DNA of 40,734 nucleotides from Bacillota bacterium (GCA_023391425.1 JAEWAX010000050.1:1-40734), one strand, 5' to 3'. Counted from the first letter of the stretch, positions 7,761 through 15,912 are shown. Numbers and translations: made by a program. Notes: generated by a model from the sequence alone, not told the origin.

Positions 7761-8117
7761 ATGTATGAAGTAAAAACTAATGCATTAAAAAACAGATTGT
7801 ACATCAGTGTAGATGGTGCAATGGTGAAAAGTGAGGTTGAATTATATAAATCAGCCGTTAAAAAAAATGTTCAAATGTTAAAGCCTGGTTTTACTGTGGC
7901 AATTGATTTGAGAAAGACATCAGTTGTAGACCAAGAAACTTTGATTCAAATGCAGGAAATTAAGAAAATAGCTGTTGATGCTGGACTTTCAAAGAGTGCT
8001 GTAGTTATGGATTCAGCTATCCTTAAAATGCAAACAAACAGAAGTTTTAAGGATGTTGGACCACAGGACAAGCCTTTTACCAGCCTTGAAGATGCGGAAA
8101 AATTCCTGGATGAGTAA
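7761..8117 (+). CDS. Small STAS/SpoIIAA-like protein
   Basis: 118 residues, no signal peptide. Pattern is a short beta hairpin (KNRLYISVDGAMV), helix, a core strand PGFTVAIDLRKTSVV, a helix with QEIKKIAVDAG, then strand SAVVMDS and a C-terminal SLEDAEKFLDE helix. This resembles the STAS/SpoIIAA-like fold and aligns with the protein at 9706-10059, its probable paralogue. No phosphorylatable serine motif is obvious. Role unknown; the context (ketosynthase upstream, chemoreceptor downstream) suggests signalling or binding. GGAGGTG ribosome binding site before ATG. Confidence 0.65.
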   Translation: MYEVKTNALKNRLYISVDGAMVKSEVELYKSAVKKNVQMLKPGFTVAIDLRKTSVVDQETLIQMQEIKKIAVDAGLSKSAVVMDSAILKMQTNRSFKDVGPQDKPFTSLEDAEKFLDE

Positions 8118-8137
8118 TTGATAGTACTTTTATATCC

Positions 8138-8326
8138 CCAATAGCCACTATTAATTATTAAAAGGTAATTTGACTTTTATCCCATGTTTACCACCGCTAA
8201 TACCCCCACTTTCATAAGTGTGGGATAAGCGGTGCTACGCCCCCGGATAACGATTTCTAAGCTTCAGATGGAGTAGAAACCCCAACTAAAGCCAAGAGCT
8301 CTGTTTATATAAGTAGTGGCTATTGG
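8138..8326 (+). ncRNA. Structured RNA in chemoreceptor leader, family not assigned
   Basis: A 13-base sequence CCAATAGCCACTA (8138-8150) is perfectly complementary to TAGTGGCTATTGG (8314-8326), closing a domain of about 190 bases. Inside, ACCGCT (8193-8198) pairs with AGCGGT (8228-8233), enclosing CACTT/AAGTG (8207-8211/8216-8220). Then come CTACGCCCCCGGATAACG, a purine-rich CTAAGCTTCAGATGGAG segment and the palindromic AGAGCTCT. It does not fit the GEMM, ZTP, ykkC or T-box patterns seen elsewhere here. The raiA-type RNAs, another clostridial ncRNA, or a small inverted-repeat element are options I cannot separate by eye. It ends about 60 bases before the chemoreceptor start. Confidence 0.55.
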
Positions 8327-8384
8327 AATTTGTATATTTGGATAGCAAATATTAAAAAATGCTTTTGAAGGGACGGTTGGATGG

Positions 8385-9617
8385 ATGAGAGCTTTAAAAT
8401 TAAGAAATAGGAACATCATGGCACCCATGGTGACGTTTTTAATTATTTTCCTTTTGATTTCAAACATACTACAGAGCCTGTTTCTGAACAATATTGCTGT
8501 TGGCATAATACTTTCTTCATTAATATGTTTATTAGTGGTGGTATTAGCAGCTTTTGTTTACAAAACTAATAATTTTATAAAAATACTTATTTCTTTTTTT
8601 GAAAATGTTAAAAAGGAAAAATCTGTTTCAACATTCAAATATAACGGAAAAGGTCAATTGGGATTACTTAGTGATGAGGTAAACAGCTTTATTGATAACG
8701 TTAATATATTGATGAAAGAAAATACAGCAGCTCTTAAGGGCATGGCTGGTATGACGGAAACTCTTAAAGATTCAACTCAAGAAACAATAAAATCAATTGA
8801 ACAGGTAACAACGACAATTTACGAGGTTGCTCAAGGTAGCAGCGAGCAGTCTAAGAGTACAACTGAGATGGCTGAACTTATAGAGATGGCTACAGAAGCC
8901 ATAAGCGAGGTTACAAAGAATACGCTTTTTGTTGAGAAAGAAGCACAGACTTCTGCTGAGTTTATTGAAGCAAATCAGGGTGTTGTAGTTAATCTTAAGG
9001 AAAAAACTAGACAATCAATTGACATTTCAAATCAGATATCAACCATTATTAATGAGATGAATAGTAAATCGGAAGAGATAAGCGGTATTGTGGGTATAAT
9101 AACTCAGATAGCATCTCAGACAAATTTATTGGCACTTAATGCGGCAATCGAGGCTGCTAGAGCTGGTGATGCTGGAAGGGGTTTTGCAGTAGTTTCTGAT
9201 GAAATAAGGATATTGGCAGAACAGTCCACTAACTCAGCAAAAAAAATTGTAAGTATAATTACTGAGTCACTCAATGACACGAAGTGTGCAGCTGAGAAAA
9301 TGGGTGAGGCTAGTAGTATAATAAGCGATCAGGAAAGTATAATCAATGATATTTATGACGTGTTTATAAAGACAAAGGAAGATATATCAAGTTTTTCTAC
9401 TCATATGAATGCATCTAGTACAATGCTTACTGAAGTTAATGTAGCAATAGAGGAAATCAATAGTCAGGCCCAGAATGTTGCAAAAATAATCGAGAGCAAT
9501 GCTGCTGCTACAGAAGAAGTCTCTGCTGCAAGTGAAGAACAACAAAGTGTTATGGAATCTATATATAGTCAGATATTAGGTTTATCAGAAGTGGTACTTG
9601 GATTGGATAAAAAATAA
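8385..9617 (+). CDS. Methyl-accepting chemotaxis protein without extracellular domain
   Basis: 410 residues. Two hydrophobic helices (about 12-33 and 36-58) are separated by only a few residues, so there is no extracytoplasmic sensor. A linker without a clear HAMP leads to the signalling domain (about 100-410). The conserved hairpin tip is around residues 242-281 (IASQTNLLALNAAIEAARAG, then GRGFAVVSDEIR), flanked by methylation helices. It must sense a membrane-dissolved or cytoplasmic cue, or act through a partner. It lies between two STAS-like genes and downstream of a structured RNA. Start ATG 8385 follows a weak AGGGACGG site. Confidence 0.88.
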   Translation: MRALKLRNRNIMAPMVTFLIIFLLISNILQSLFLNNIAVGIILSSLICLLVVVLAAFVYKTNNFIKILISFFENVKKEKSVSTFKYNGKGQLGLLSDEVNSFIDNVNILMKENTAALKGMAGMTETLKDSTQETIKSIEQVTTTIYEVAQGSSEQSKSTTEMAELIEMATEAISEVTKNTLFVEKEAQTSAEFIEANQGVVVNLKEKTRQSIDISNQISTIINEMNSKSEEISGIVGIITQIASQTNLLALNAAIEAARAGDAGRGFAVVSDEIRILAEQSTNSAKKIVSIITESLNDTKCAAEKMGEASSIISDQESIINDIYDVFIKTKEDISSFSTHMNASSTMLTEVNVAIEEINSQAQNVAKIIESNAAATEEVSAASEEQQSVMESIYSQILGLSEVVLGLDKK

Positions 9618-9705
9618 TGAAGTTGGGTTTTACATGACATTTTAGTAGACTCAAAATATATTAATATAAAGGTGAATGATACATTCTTCAAGGAGGATCG
9701 TATAT

Positions 9706-10059
9706 ATGTATAAATTCTCTTATTGTAGCGAAAAGAATAGGATATATATAGATATTGAAGGTGAACTATCACCTACTGAGATTGATAACTATATAAAGGA
9801 ATTGATTGTATTAATAGAAAAAACAAGACCTAAATTTACAGTATTAGCGGACTTATCGAAAAGTAGCATTTCTTTTCTAGAAAATGGTACAAAGTTTCAG
9901 GTTATTAGGGATTATGGTGTAAAAAAAGGCTTGAAAAATGTTGCTACAGTTTTAGGAACTGATGCATTTAGGCTGCATGAAGAAAAACCTTTTCCAGCTA
10001 CTAAGAATACCTTTAAATGTGTAAGTGAAGCAGAAGCTTTTTTGGAAAGTTTGGAGTAG
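9706..10059 (+). CDS. Small STAS/SpoIIAA-like protein, paralogue of 7761-8117
   Basis: 117 residues. It shares the layout of the earlier gene: N-terminal strands KNRIYIDIEGELS, then RPKFTVLADLSKSSISF, helix, VATVLGTDAFRLH, and a C-terminal SEAEAFLESLE helix. GGAGG at 9692-9696 supports ATG 9706; the upstream ATG at 9676 lacks a good site. It closes the ketosynthase-STAS-chemoreceptor-STAS run and is followed at once by a long terminator. Function unknown; a small cytoplasmic partner of the chemoreceptor is plausible but not shown. Confidence 0.65.
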   Translation: MYKFSYCSEKNRIYIDIEGELSPTEIDNYIKELIVLIEKTRPKFTVLADLSKSSISFLENGTKFQVIRDYGVKKGLKNVATVLGTDAFRLHEEKPFPATKNTFKCVSEAEAFLESLE

Positions 10060-10067
10060 ATTGATAC

Positions 10068-10125
10068 AAAACTCCTATAAATTAGAACAATAAATGTTTG
10101 TTCTAATTTATAGGAGTTTTTGTTG
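10068..10125 (+). terminator. Long bidirectional terminator
   Basis: A 22-base arm (10068-10089) is perfectly complementary to 10099-10120, with A residues before and T residues after. It ends the chemoreceptor cluster and also serves the convergent pyruvate formate-lyase gene. Confidence 0.9.
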
Positions 10126-10161
10126 ACCTGCAATACGGACAAATTATATTGGTATATTTAT

Positions 10162-12387
10162 TTACATTGCCTCATGAAATGTTCTAGACAAAACTTCTAA
10201 TTGCTGCTCATGGGTTAGCTTTATAAAGTGTACGGCATAACCAGATACTCTTACAGTTAGTGTATTATATTTCATTGGTTCCTTCATAGCCTTTTCAAGG
10301 GTTGCCCTATCAAGCACATTTACATTTATATGGTGGCCGTTACTCATTACATAACCATCAATTATAGCTGTAAGATTTTTAATTCTTGTAGCTTCTTCCT
10401 TACCAAGTGCAGCAGGCAAAATTGATGCTGTCAAAGAGATGCCGTCACGACAGCTACTATAAGGTATTTTTGCCACTGAACTTATCATAGCTAATATTCC
10501 AGATTTATCTCTATGGTGCATAGGATTGGCTCCTGGAGCAAAGGGTTCGCCTTTTTTTCTGCCATCAGGTGTTGAACCTGTCTTTTTGCCATACACAACA
10601 TTTGAGGTGATTGTTAGTATTGATAGTGTGTGTGTTGCATTACGATAAGTAGGATGTACTTTAAGGCTGTTATAAAAGCTTTCTATAACCTCCTGTGCAA
10701 TGCTGTCAACTCTATCATCGTTGTTTCCAAACTGAGGATATGGTAGGTCGGTTTCAAAATCAGTAATTATTCCTCTATCATCTCTAATTACTTTTACTTT
10801 TGAGTACTTTATAGCACTGAGTGAATCAACTAATACTGAAAAACCCGAAACACCAAACGCCATTAATCTGTTCACGTCAGTATCATGTAATGCCATCATA
10901 AGGCGCTCATATGCGTATTTGTCATGCATGTAGTGAATGATATTCATTGTATTAACGTATAAACCTGTAAGCCAATCCTGTAGTTTTAGAAAGTTATTAA
11001 TAACTTTATCATAGTCAAGATATTCTCCATCATAGGGTTCGATTGCTGGAGCAACCTGGACACCAGTTATCTCATCTCTTCCTCCATTTAGGGATATCAG
11101 CAGAAGTTTTGCAAGATTGCATCTGGCACCAAAGAACTGCATATCTTTTCCTAAACGCATTGCTGATACACAGCAAGCTATACCATAATCATCCCCATAA
11201 AGAGGCTGCATTAAATCATCGTTTTCGTATTGAATAGCGCTTGTCTTTATAGACATTTTGGCGCAAAACTGCTTGAAAGCATCTGGTAGCTTTTTTGACC
11301 ATAGTATGGTTATGTTTGGCTCTGGGGCAGCACCAAGATTATTGAAAGTCTGCAAAAATCTATAGGAGGTCTTTGTGACCATGTGTCTTCCATCGATACT
11401 CATTCCACCCAAGGACTCTGTCAGCCAAACTGGGTCGCCTGCAAAAAGCTCATTGTATTCCTTTGTTCTTAAATGCCTGATAAGTCTTAGTTTTATAACA
11501 AACTGGTCAATTAATTCCTGAGCTTCTATTTCTGTTAAATTTCCATATTGAATGTCTTTTTCAATATAAATATCAAAGAAAGTATTTAATCTACCTAAAG
11601 AATTTGCTGCACCATTTGTCTCCTTCATAGCACCTAAGAAGGCCATATATGTCCATTGAATAGCTTCAAATGCATTTTCTGCTGGACGTTTCAAATCAAA
11701 GCCATATGATTTTCCTAAAGTGGCTAAATCTTTTAATGCTGATATCTGATCATGAACTTCTTCTCGTTGCCTGATAGCCTCTTCAGTAATGTTAAGTGGT
11801 AGGGCATCTAAATCGTTCTGCTTTTGACTAATAAGTGTATCTAAACCGTATAACGCAACTCGTCTATAGTCTCCAATTATTCGGCCTCTTCCATATGCAT
11901 CTGGCAGGCCCGTAATAACTCCGCATTTTCTAGCCTTCCGCATTTCGTCGGTATATGCACTGAATACGCCATCGTTATGTGTCTTTATATGTTTAAAAAT
12001 ACTATCAATTTCAGGGGAAGGCGAAACACCAAACTGCTCACAGGCCTGCTTTGACATTCGATATCCCGTATTTGGAAGGAAAGCTCTCTTCAAAGGTGCG
12101 TCTGTTTGAAGACCTTTAATGACTTCATAAGGTTCATCTATAAATCCGGGCTTATGACTAGTTATACCGGATACGGTTGAAGCATCTATATCTAGAACCC
12201 CACCATTCAAGTGTTCTTCAATTAAAAGGCTTTTACAAGTTTCCCATAGGTGTTTGGTTTTTATGCTTGAACTAACAAGAAAATTTTCATCTCCATCATA
12301 CGGAGTGTAGTTAACTTGAATGAAATTTTGAACATCAATTGAATTTTGCCATTTACCTGATTTGAAATCTGAAATATTTTGATTCAT
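10162..12387 (-). CDS. pflB: Pyruvate formate-lyase (formate acetyltransferase)
   Basis: Glycyl-radical enzyme converting pyruvate and CoA to acetyl-CoA and formate. The N-terminal PFL domain carries the catalytic pair Cys405-Cys406 in IACCVSAM. The C-terminal glycyl-radical motif RVSGYA holds Gly716, near the end as in the family. I start at 12387 (MNQNISDFK) rather than 12402: GGGAGG lies between the two ATGs with good spacing to the second. Length of 741 is close to the E. coli enzyme. No activating enzyme gene (pflA) is adjacent. Upstream is a ZTP riboswitch with a terminator, so transcription should depend on one-carbon status. Confidence 0.95.
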   Translation of the reverse strand: MNQNISDFKSGKWQNSIDVQNFIQVNYTPYDGDENFLVSSSIKTKHLWETCKSLLIEEHLNGGVLDIDASTVSGITSHKPGFIDEPYEVIKGLQTDAPLKRAFLPNTGYRMSKQACEQFGVSPSPEIDSIFKHIKTHNDGVFSAYTDEMRKARKCGVITGLPDAYGRGRIIGDYRRVALYGLDTLISQKQNDLDALPLNITEEAIRQREEVHDQISALKDLATLGKSYGFDLKRPAENAFEAIQWTYMAFLGAMKETNGAANSLGRLNTFFDIYIEKDIQYGNLTEIEAQELIDQFVIKLRLIRHLRTKEYNELFAGDPVWLTESLGGMSIDGRHMVTKTSYRFLQTFNNLGAAPEPNITILWSKKLPDAFKQFCAKMSIKTSAIQYENDDLMQPLYGDDYGIACCVSAMRLGKDMQFFGARCNLAKLLLISLNGGRDEITGVQVAPAIEPYDGEYLDYDKVINNFLKLQDWLTGLYVNTMNIIHYMHDKYAYERLMMALHDTDVNRLMAFGVSGFSVLVDSLSAIKYSKVKVIRDDRGIITDFETDLPYPQFGNNDDRVDSIAQEVIESFYNSLKVHPTYRNATHTLSILTITSNVVYGKKTGSTPDGRKKGEPFAPGANPMHHRDKSGILAMISSVAKIPYSSCRDGISLTASILPAALGKEEATRIKNLTAIIDGYVMSNGHHINVNVLDRATLEKAMKEPMKYNTLTVRVSGYAVHFIKLTHEQQLEVLSRTFHEAM

Positions 12388-12458
12388 GTTTGTGCCTCCC
12401 ATAAAAAATATTTATACTTTTGCCAGGGAATTTATTTTGCGACATAAAAAGGAAAGCA

Positions 12459-12498
12459 AAATAAAAGCCGCCTGGGCAATTTTAGTGCCCAGGCGGCC
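12459..12498 (-). terminator. Terminator of ZTP riboswitch
   Basis: On the minus strand GCCGCCTGGGCA pairs with TGCCCAGGCGGC and is followed by TTTTATTTT. Its 5' arm overlaps the conserved CCGCCTGGGCA of the aptamer, so ligand-bound aptamer and terminator compete. Confidence 0.85.
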
Positions 12499-12556
12499 GG
12501 CTTTTAAAAGTTATACTCCCATGTGGTAATCTCCACTTCCGCCAGTTGTATAACAG
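12484..12556 (-). promoter_or_regulatory. ZTP (pfl) riboswitch
   Basis: Minus-strand transcript shows GGCGGAAGTGGAGATTACCA, CATGGGAGTATAAC, then AAAGCCGGCCGCCTGGGCA. These match the two-part consensus of the pfl motif that senses ZTP/ZMP: a GUGG/CCAC stem with a GGGAGU junction and the distal CCGNCCGCCUGGGC hairpin. It sits between promoter 12580-12607 and pflB. Known members turn genes on by blocking the terminator. Confidence 0.9.
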
Positions 12557-12579
12557 TTTTATTTAAATCTTATACCTTA

Positions 12580-12607
12580 AGTATAAAATAATTTTTAAAT
12601 ATGTCAA
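12580..12607 (-). promoter_or_regulatory. Promoter of pflB leader
   Basis: Minus strand TTGACA (12607-12602), 16-base spacer and TATACT (12585-12580). Start of transcription near 12573, just before the ZTP aptamer. Confidence 0.7.
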
Positions 12608-12700
12608 TGGTTAAAAAAGTAAATCAATTTAGGTTTGTGGTGATAAGTCTGTTTATACTGATGACTAATTAAATGCCCCATTTTTTGTTCCAATTTAATT

Positions 12701-12746
12701 AAAGAGCCAGTAGAAAAAGTATTTAGTCTTTTTCTACTGGCTCTTT
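12701..12746 (-). terminator. Terminator of phosphofructokinase gene
   Basis: Perfect 19-base arms (12701-12719 and 12728-12746) around an eight-base loop. It can work on both strands and lies just past the stop of the minus-strand gene. Confidence 0.85.
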
Positions 12747-12767
12747 AGTTAAATATATTTTAATAAT

Positions 12768-14015
12768 TTATTTAGTAGCAAAAACTTTCTTTAGTTTTGC
12801 AAATCTTGGCAAGCCATCTACTTTAGGAGGAGTGGATTCACCTTGAATAAGTGGTAATGCATAGTCAATGAATTCTTGTTTTAGCCCGTTACCAGCTTCA
12901 TTAATCCATTCTCTTGGTACCTTCTTTTCTGTGTTAGCAACATCGTTTAGGTCTAAGAGCTGAATCTCACATTTGTATTCTGCTCCAGCTGCTCTCTTAA
13001 ATCCAACCATCTTATCAGTCATACCTTCAACAGCATATTTAACAGCCATTTGGCCTGAAAGATAAGATTCGTTTACATCACTAGCAGAAGCACAGTGAGC
13101 AGCACATCTTTGAAGTAAGCTGAATTCTATTCCACGAACTTTTGCGCCAGTCTTTTCTTTTACTATTGTAGCTAATGTAGAAGCAAGTCCGCCCATTTGT
13201 GAGTGTCCGAAAGAATCTTTTTGCTGAGCAAGATCTGAACCATATTCAGAAATATATTTTCCATTTTTATCTTGAATTCCTTCTGAAACAGCAACAATAC
13301 AATTACCATTTTTCTTGTAGATAGCTATGCAATCTTCTAGGAATTTGTCCATATCAAATGGAATTTCTGGAAGGTATATTAAATCTGGACCCTCTCCCTT
13401 ATAAGCGGCCAATGCAGTAGCAGCAGTCAACCAACCAGCATTTCTTCCCATACATTCCAATATAGTTATCATTCCGGTATTGTAAACTCTTGCATCGTGA
13501 TAAACTTCCATAGTTGAAGTAGCGATGTATTTAGCAGCACTTGAAAATCCAGGACAGTGATCAGTTCCGAAAAGGTCATTATCAATAGTCTTTGGAACTC
13601 CCATTACTCTACATTCGTAACCAACTTTTTGCATGTACTTGCTAATCTTGTTGCAAGTATCCATTGAGTCATTTCCACCATTATAGAAGAAGTACCTGAT
13701 ATTATATTTTTTAAATACTTCAACAATTCTCTTGTAATCTGTTTCATCTTCTTCTACTGATTTTAGCTTATAACGAACAGATCCGAGTGCTGAAGAAGGA
13801 GTAGTTTTTAATAGGTCAAGTTCGTAAGCATCTTCCTTGCTCATATCATAGAATTTTTCATCAAGTATACCCTTAATACCGTGAGCTGCACCATATACAG
13901 CTGTTATTGCTTCCTGCTTCAATGCCTCCTGAAATACTCCAGCAGCACTAGCATTAATTACGGACGTTGGTCCACCTGATTGGCCAAAAATAGCGGCACC
14001 TTTTAAAACTGTCAT
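12768..14015 (-). CDS. pfp: PPi-dependent 6-phosphofructokinase
   Basis: Phosphofructokinase family enzyme of 415 residues with N-terminal GQSGGPTSVINA. Two substitutions mark PPi rather than ATP use: GGNDS at 113-117 (ATP enzymes have GGDGS) and PKTIDND with Lys142 (ATP enzymes have PGTIDND). MGRNAGWL at 189-196 is the sugar-phosphate loop. The reaction fructose 6-phosphate + PPi to fructose 1,6-bisphosphate + Pi is reversible, so the enzyme can serve glycolysis and gluconeogenesis. AGGAGG precedes ATG. It is divergent from fba across a 302-base gap, so the two steps that make and split the bisphosphate share a control region. Confidence 0.9.
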   Translation of the reverse strand: MTVLKGAAIFGQSGGPTSVINASAAGVFQEALKQEAITAVYGAAHGIKGILDEKFYDMSKEDAYELDLLKTTPSSALGSVRYKLKSVEEDETDYKRIVEVFKKYNIRYFFYNGGNDSMDTCNKISKYMQKVGYECRVMGVPKTIDNDLFGTDHCPGFSSAAKYIATSTMEVYHDARVYNTGMITILECMGRNAGWLTAATALAAYKGEGPDLIYLPEIPFDMDKFLEDCIAIYKKNGNCIVAVSEGIQDKNGKYISEYGSDLAQQKDSFGHSQMGGLASTLATIVKEKTGAKVRGIEFSLLQRCAAHCASASDVNESYLSGQMAVKYAVEGMTDKMVGFKRAAGAEYKCEIQLLDLNDVANTEKKVPREWINEAGNGLKQEFIDYALPLIQGESTPPKVDGLPRFAKLKKVFATK

Positions 14016-14184
14016 TGAATATACCTCCTAATATATATTAATTATTAAACATATACGTTGTTTTTATCAGTTCATTTTATAATGAATTGATATTACCATA
14101 CGCAATCAAATTAAAATATAGCATAATGAAAAACAAAAATCAATTCAACTTTCTAAGGTTTGACAAAAAAATATCAAAATAGCC

Positions 14185-14213
14185 TTGATTTTAAACAGGA
14201 TTTTGCATAAAAT
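14185..14213 (+). promoter_or_regulatory. Putative fba promoter in pfp-fba intergenic region
   Basis: TTGATT (14185-14190), 17-base spacer and TAAAAT (14208-14213). The 302-base gap 14016-14317 otherwise holds AT-rich sequence; a minus-strand TTGCGT with a TATAAA-like box near 14080-14105 may serve pfp. No riboswitch was recognised in it. Confidence 0.5.
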
Positions 14214-14317
14214 AGTATAGGTGAGTTTGAATCACCTTATTACTAATTAATTATATTTTTTGATAGGTAATAAATAATATAAAAGAAAAATAAATTTATA
14301 AAAGGAGTGTATTTAAA

Positions 14318-15253
14318 ATGGCATTAGTAACTACAACAGAAATGTTTAAAAAAGCTTATGAAGGCGGATACGCTATTGGAGCTTTCAATGTTAATAACAT
14401 GGAGATAGTTCAGGGTATAACTGAAGCTGCAAAGGAAGTAAATGCTCCACTTATTCTTCAAGTTTCTTCAGGAGCTAGAAAATATGCAAACCATACTTAT
14501 TTATTAAAGTTGGTAGAGGCAGCAATTATCGAAACAAACTTACCAATTGCTTTACATTTAGATCATGGTGATACTTTTGAACTATGCAAATCATGTATTG
14601 ATGGCGGATTTACATCAGTTATGATAGATGGTTCCCATCACTCTTTCCAAGACAACATTGCATTAGCTAAGAAGGTTGTTGACTATGCTCATCCAAGAGG
14701 AGTAGTTGTAGAAGCTGAATTAGGAAGACTTGCAGGTATTGAAGATGCCGTTAACGTTTCAGCTGAAGATTCTTCATATACTGATCCTGCTGAGGTTGAA
14801 GAGTTTGTTACTAAGACTGGTGTTGACTCATTAGCAATTGCTATTGGTACAAGCCATGGCGCATTCAAATTTAAGCCAGGAGTAAAACCACAGCTCAGAT
14901 TTGATATATTAGAAGAAGTTGAAAGGAGACTTCCTAAGTTCCCAATCGTTCTTCATGGTGCATCATCAGTTATTCCAGAGTATGTTGAAATGGTAAATAA
15001 CAACGGTGGTAAAATGCCTGATGCAATAGGTATTCCAGAGGAAATGCTTCGTCAAGCTGCTAAAATGGCAGTATGTAAAATCAACATTGACTCAGACTTA
15101 AGACTTGCTATGACTGGTACTATCAGAAAGTACTTTGCTGAAAACCCAAGTCATTTCGATCCAAGACAATACCTTTCACCAGCAAGAGCTGCTATAAAGG
15201 ATCTTGTAAAGAACAAGATTGTTAATGTTCTTGGTTGCGATGGTAAGGCTTAA
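14318..15253 (+). CDS. fba: Class II fructose-1,6-bisphosphate aldolase
   Basis: Zinc-dependent aldolase of 311 residues that splits fructose 1,6-bisphosphate into dihydroxyacetone phosphate and glyceraldehyde 3-phosphate. Zinc ligands His83 (LDHGD), His180 (IGTSHGAFKF) and His213 (VLHGASS) and catalytic Asp82 are all present; Glu134 (EAELG) is the usual fourth acidic site. Length and order fit the short class IIB type. AAGGAGTG lies before ATG. A strong terminator follows, so it is monocistronic. Confidence 0.95.
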   Translation: MALVTTTEMFKKAYEGGYAIGAFNVNNMEIVQGITEAAKEVNAPLILQVSSGARKYANHTYLLKLVEAAIIETNLPIALHLDHGDTFELCKSCIDGGFTSVMIDGSHHSFQDNIALAKKVVDYAHPRGVVVEAELGRLAGIEDAVNVSAEDSSYTDPAEVEEFVTKTGVDSLAIAIGTSHGAFKFKPGVKPQLRFDILEEVERRLPKFPIVLHGASSVIPEYVEMVNNNGGKMPDAIGIPEEMLRQAAKMAVCKINIDSDLRLAMTGTIRKYFAENPSHFDPRQYLSPARAAIKDLVKNKIVNVLGCDGKA

Positions 15254-15289
15254 GGTTAGAATTAAAAATCAAAAATAGAGATTATAATA

Positions 15290-15330
15290 AAATGTGTAAG
15301 TTGGGTAAAACTCAACTTACACATTTTTTA
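15290..15330 (+). terminator. fba terminator
   Basis: AAATGTGTAAGTTG pairs perfectly with CAACTTACACATTT around a short loop, followed by TTTTA. Confidence 0.9.
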
Positions 15331-15342
15331 TTTTCGGTTTCA

Positions 15343-15400
15343 TGTCAATAGTTGGGTCCTGTGTCAATAGTTATGGTTCTATGTCAATAGTTATGGTAGA
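15343..15400 (+). repeat. Three tandem copies of a 19-20 base repeat
   Basis: Units start at 15343, 15362 and 15382, each with TGTCAATAGTT followed by a G-rich end (GGGTCC, ATGGTTC, ATGGTAG). They lie between the convergent fba and SMR genes. No function is evident; a leftover of an IS end or a protein-binding array are both possible. Confidence 0.7.
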
Positions 15401-15451
15401 ACAGTAAACTGAAATTTTATATGATAGGCCATAAATTTTAAAAGTAGTTAA

Positions 15452-15769
15452 TTATACTGATGTAAGTTTTAGTCCTAAAATACCTACCAGTATTAAGCAG
15501 AGAAATACAATACGAGAAACAGTAAAGGGTTCATTATAGAAGATAATACCCATTAATACTGCACCTAAAGCCCCAATGCCAGTCCAAATAGTATAGGCTG
15601 TACCAATGGGAAGAGTTTTGGTTGCTTGTGCTAATAAATAAAAACTAATTATCATACCACCTAATGTAATTAAGGATGGGTATAGCCTTGTAAAGCCATG
15701 TGAGCTTTTAAGTGCGATCGCCCAAACTACTTCAAAAATTCCTGCAATTATTAGATAAACCCATGCCAT
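15452..15769 (-). CDS. gdx: Guanidinium exporter, SMR family (Gdx type)
   Basis: Small multidrug resistance protein of 105 residues with four membrane helices. Glu13 in IFEVVW is the essential proton/substrate residue and Trp16 follows it, as in guanidinium-selective Gdx (SugE) proteins. The helix 3-4 part (GTAYTIWTGIGALGAVLMGIIFYNEP) is standard. The guanidine-I riboswitch directly upstream makes guanidinium export far more likely than broad drug efflux. SMR proteins act as antiparallel dimers; one gene is enough here. AAGGAAGG precedes ATG. Confidence 0.92.
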   Translation of the reverse strand: MAWVYLIIAGIFEVVWAIALKSSHGFTRLYPSLITLGGMIISFYLLAQATKTLPIGTAYTIWTGIGALGAVLMGIIFYNEPFTVSRIVFLCLILVGILGLKLTSV

Positions 15770-15797
15770 ATTTTATACCTTCCTTTCTTAAAAACAA

Positions 15798-15838
15798 TAA
15801 AGCCTGAAAGATATCATCTCGATACCTCCCAGGCTTTT
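15798..15838 (-). terminator. Terminator of guanidine-I riboswitch
   Basis: On the minus strand AAAGCCTG pairs with CAGGCTTT, followed by ATTGTTTTT. The 5' arm is part of the aptamer's conserved AAAAGCCTGGGAGG, so guanidine binding would prevent termination. Confidence 0.8.
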
Positions 15839-15912
15839 ATCCTTCCGTGACACAGCATAGAACTGTGAGTTTTCTCTTGGTCACAGACCAGACTATACTG
15901 CGGAACCCTAGA
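15822..15912 (-). promoter_or_regulatory. Guanidine-I (ykkC) riboswitch
   Basis: Minus-strand transcript reads CTAGGGTTCCG, GTCTGGTC, GAGAAAACTC and CACGGAAGGATAAAAGCC, then TGGGAGG. These are the ykkC class consensus blocks (CUAGGGUUCCG, UCUGGUC, ACGG.GGGA.AAAAGCC.GGGAG). It lies between promoter 15966-15994 and the SMR gene. Confidence 0.93.

Noticed and set aside
8138..8326. Assignment of the structured RNA to the raiA or IS200/IS605 omega-RNA family
   Set aside because: No raiA or tnpB gene is present and I could not align the core with confidence, so the family is left open.
8264..8506. 80-codon minus-strand frame
   Set aside because: It overlaps the structured RNA and the chemoreceptor start, has no ribosome binding site and resembles no protein.
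12388..12402. Upstream ATG for pyruvate formate-lyase
   Set aside because: The ribosome binding site lies between this ATG and the one at 12387, so the latter is the true start.
15343..15400. Possible CRISPR array
   Set aside because: Units of 19-20 bases lie directly next to each other with no spacers, only three copies, and there are no cas genes.
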